Under the pieces are notes generated by a model. The model saw only the letters and a list, made by a program, of their open reading frames with translations, was not told the origin of the DNA and made no database searches. Position numbers and translations under genes: made by a program. DNA of 64,000 nt from Spiroplasma ixodetis Y32. GTDB lineage: Bacteria; Bacillota_I; Bacilli_A; Mycoplasmatales; VBWQ01. Below, in pieces: positions 63,873 through 64,000 of the stretch. Location of the stretch: the NCBI RefSeq assembly GCF_030316605.1, contig NZ_CP127039.1:62001-126000 (forward strand). The letters run 5' to 3'. Every line of letters begins with the position of its first letter. The first letter of the stretch is position 1.

Positions 63873-64000
63873 GGTAGCAATATTTTATAATCATCATTTA
63901 AGCCTTTATTAATCGACATAGTTGAATAAATATTATTGGATAACATAAGAACTATTTGTTTAAATAATTCAACTTGTGGTAAATTAACATAATTTGGATA
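63848..64000 (-). CDS. C-terminal end of a relative of the 6611 gene (partial)
   Basis: The visible 50 residues (YPNYVNLPQVELFKQIVLML ... LLPYLLGLLK) match the end of the gene fragment at 2887-3116 and extend past the point where that fragment is cut by IS1595. The start lies beyond the window. It shows the missing C-terminus is about 27 residues. Confidence 0.7.
   Translation of the reverse strand, partial: YPNYVNLPQVELFKQIVLMLSNNIYSTMSINKGLNDDYKILLPYLLGLLK

Noticed and set aside
1..64000. Numerous TGA codons inside conserved genes as evidence of pseudogenes
   Set aside because: They fall at Trp positions in essential genes (S7, EF-G, EF-Tu, NusG, L1), so the genetic code is 4; only TAA and TAG were counted as stops.

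Overview
The window is a very AT-rich chromosome segment that must be read with TGA as tryptophan (genetic code 4): EF-G, EF-Tu, S7, NusG, L1 and every transposase contain in-frame TGA where a Trp is expected. A spiralin-like lipoprotein, a TGA=Trp ribosomal gene set and the many insertion sequences point to a Spiroplasma (Mollicutes); I cannot fix the clade from this window.

Layout. 1-7.7 kb: accessory DNA, namely an HU-like gene and a small membrane-protein gene carrying a 7-G tract, gene fragments, and a large accessory gene split by an IS3-like element that is itself split by an IS1595-family element. 8.1-15.6 kb: a large surface protein, a decayed rarA, two overlapping exported-protein genes and an IS-broken gene. 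15.7-20.7 kb: rpmG-secE-nusG, two tandem IS481-like elements, then rplK-rplA. 20.8-25 kb: two paralogous two-TM proteins, an alkaline-phosphatase-superfamily protein, a polytopic membrane protein and a decayed repeat protein. 26-31 kb: MATE exporter, HU, broken spiralin-like gene, IS481-like element. 31.4-35.9 kb: the str operon rpsL-rpsG-fusA-tuf. 35.9-48.4 kb: nitroreductase, IS-hit accessory genes, an NAD(P)-oxidoreductase/aldo-keto reductase/P-type ATPase cluster. 48.4-53 kb, minus strand: cystine-type symporter, CoA-disulfide-reductase-like flavoenzyme, alpha/beta hydrolase, divergent HU. 54.2-57.2 kb: a 722-residue coiled-coil protein and a decayed repeat gene. 57.9-61 kb: glpX, a GNAT acetyltransferase, then a tracrRNA-like sequence and a decayed, truncated cas9. 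61.3-64 kb: another IS copy, a broken ICE-type (Mbov_0401/UPF0236-like) gene and a second copy of the HU-like/7-G module.

Mobile DNA dominates. Thirteen copies of one 941-bp IS1595-family element (about 19 percent of the window) are nearly identical; ten have perfect fully visible 8-bp target duplications, one is cut by the window edge, and two have none and sit where genes are truncated, which suggests rearrangement. Three IS481-like copies (15-bp duplications) and two IS3-like copies (3-bp duplications) are older, since IS1595 copies are inserted in them. At both IS481-like sites the element lies just upstream of the -35 box of a ribosomal-protein promoter.

Core genes (translation, str operon, secE-nusG) are intact, while defence (cas9), repair accessory (rarA), surface proteins and former conjugative or phage genes are decaying. 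This fits a host-associated genome under weak selection and an IS expansion.
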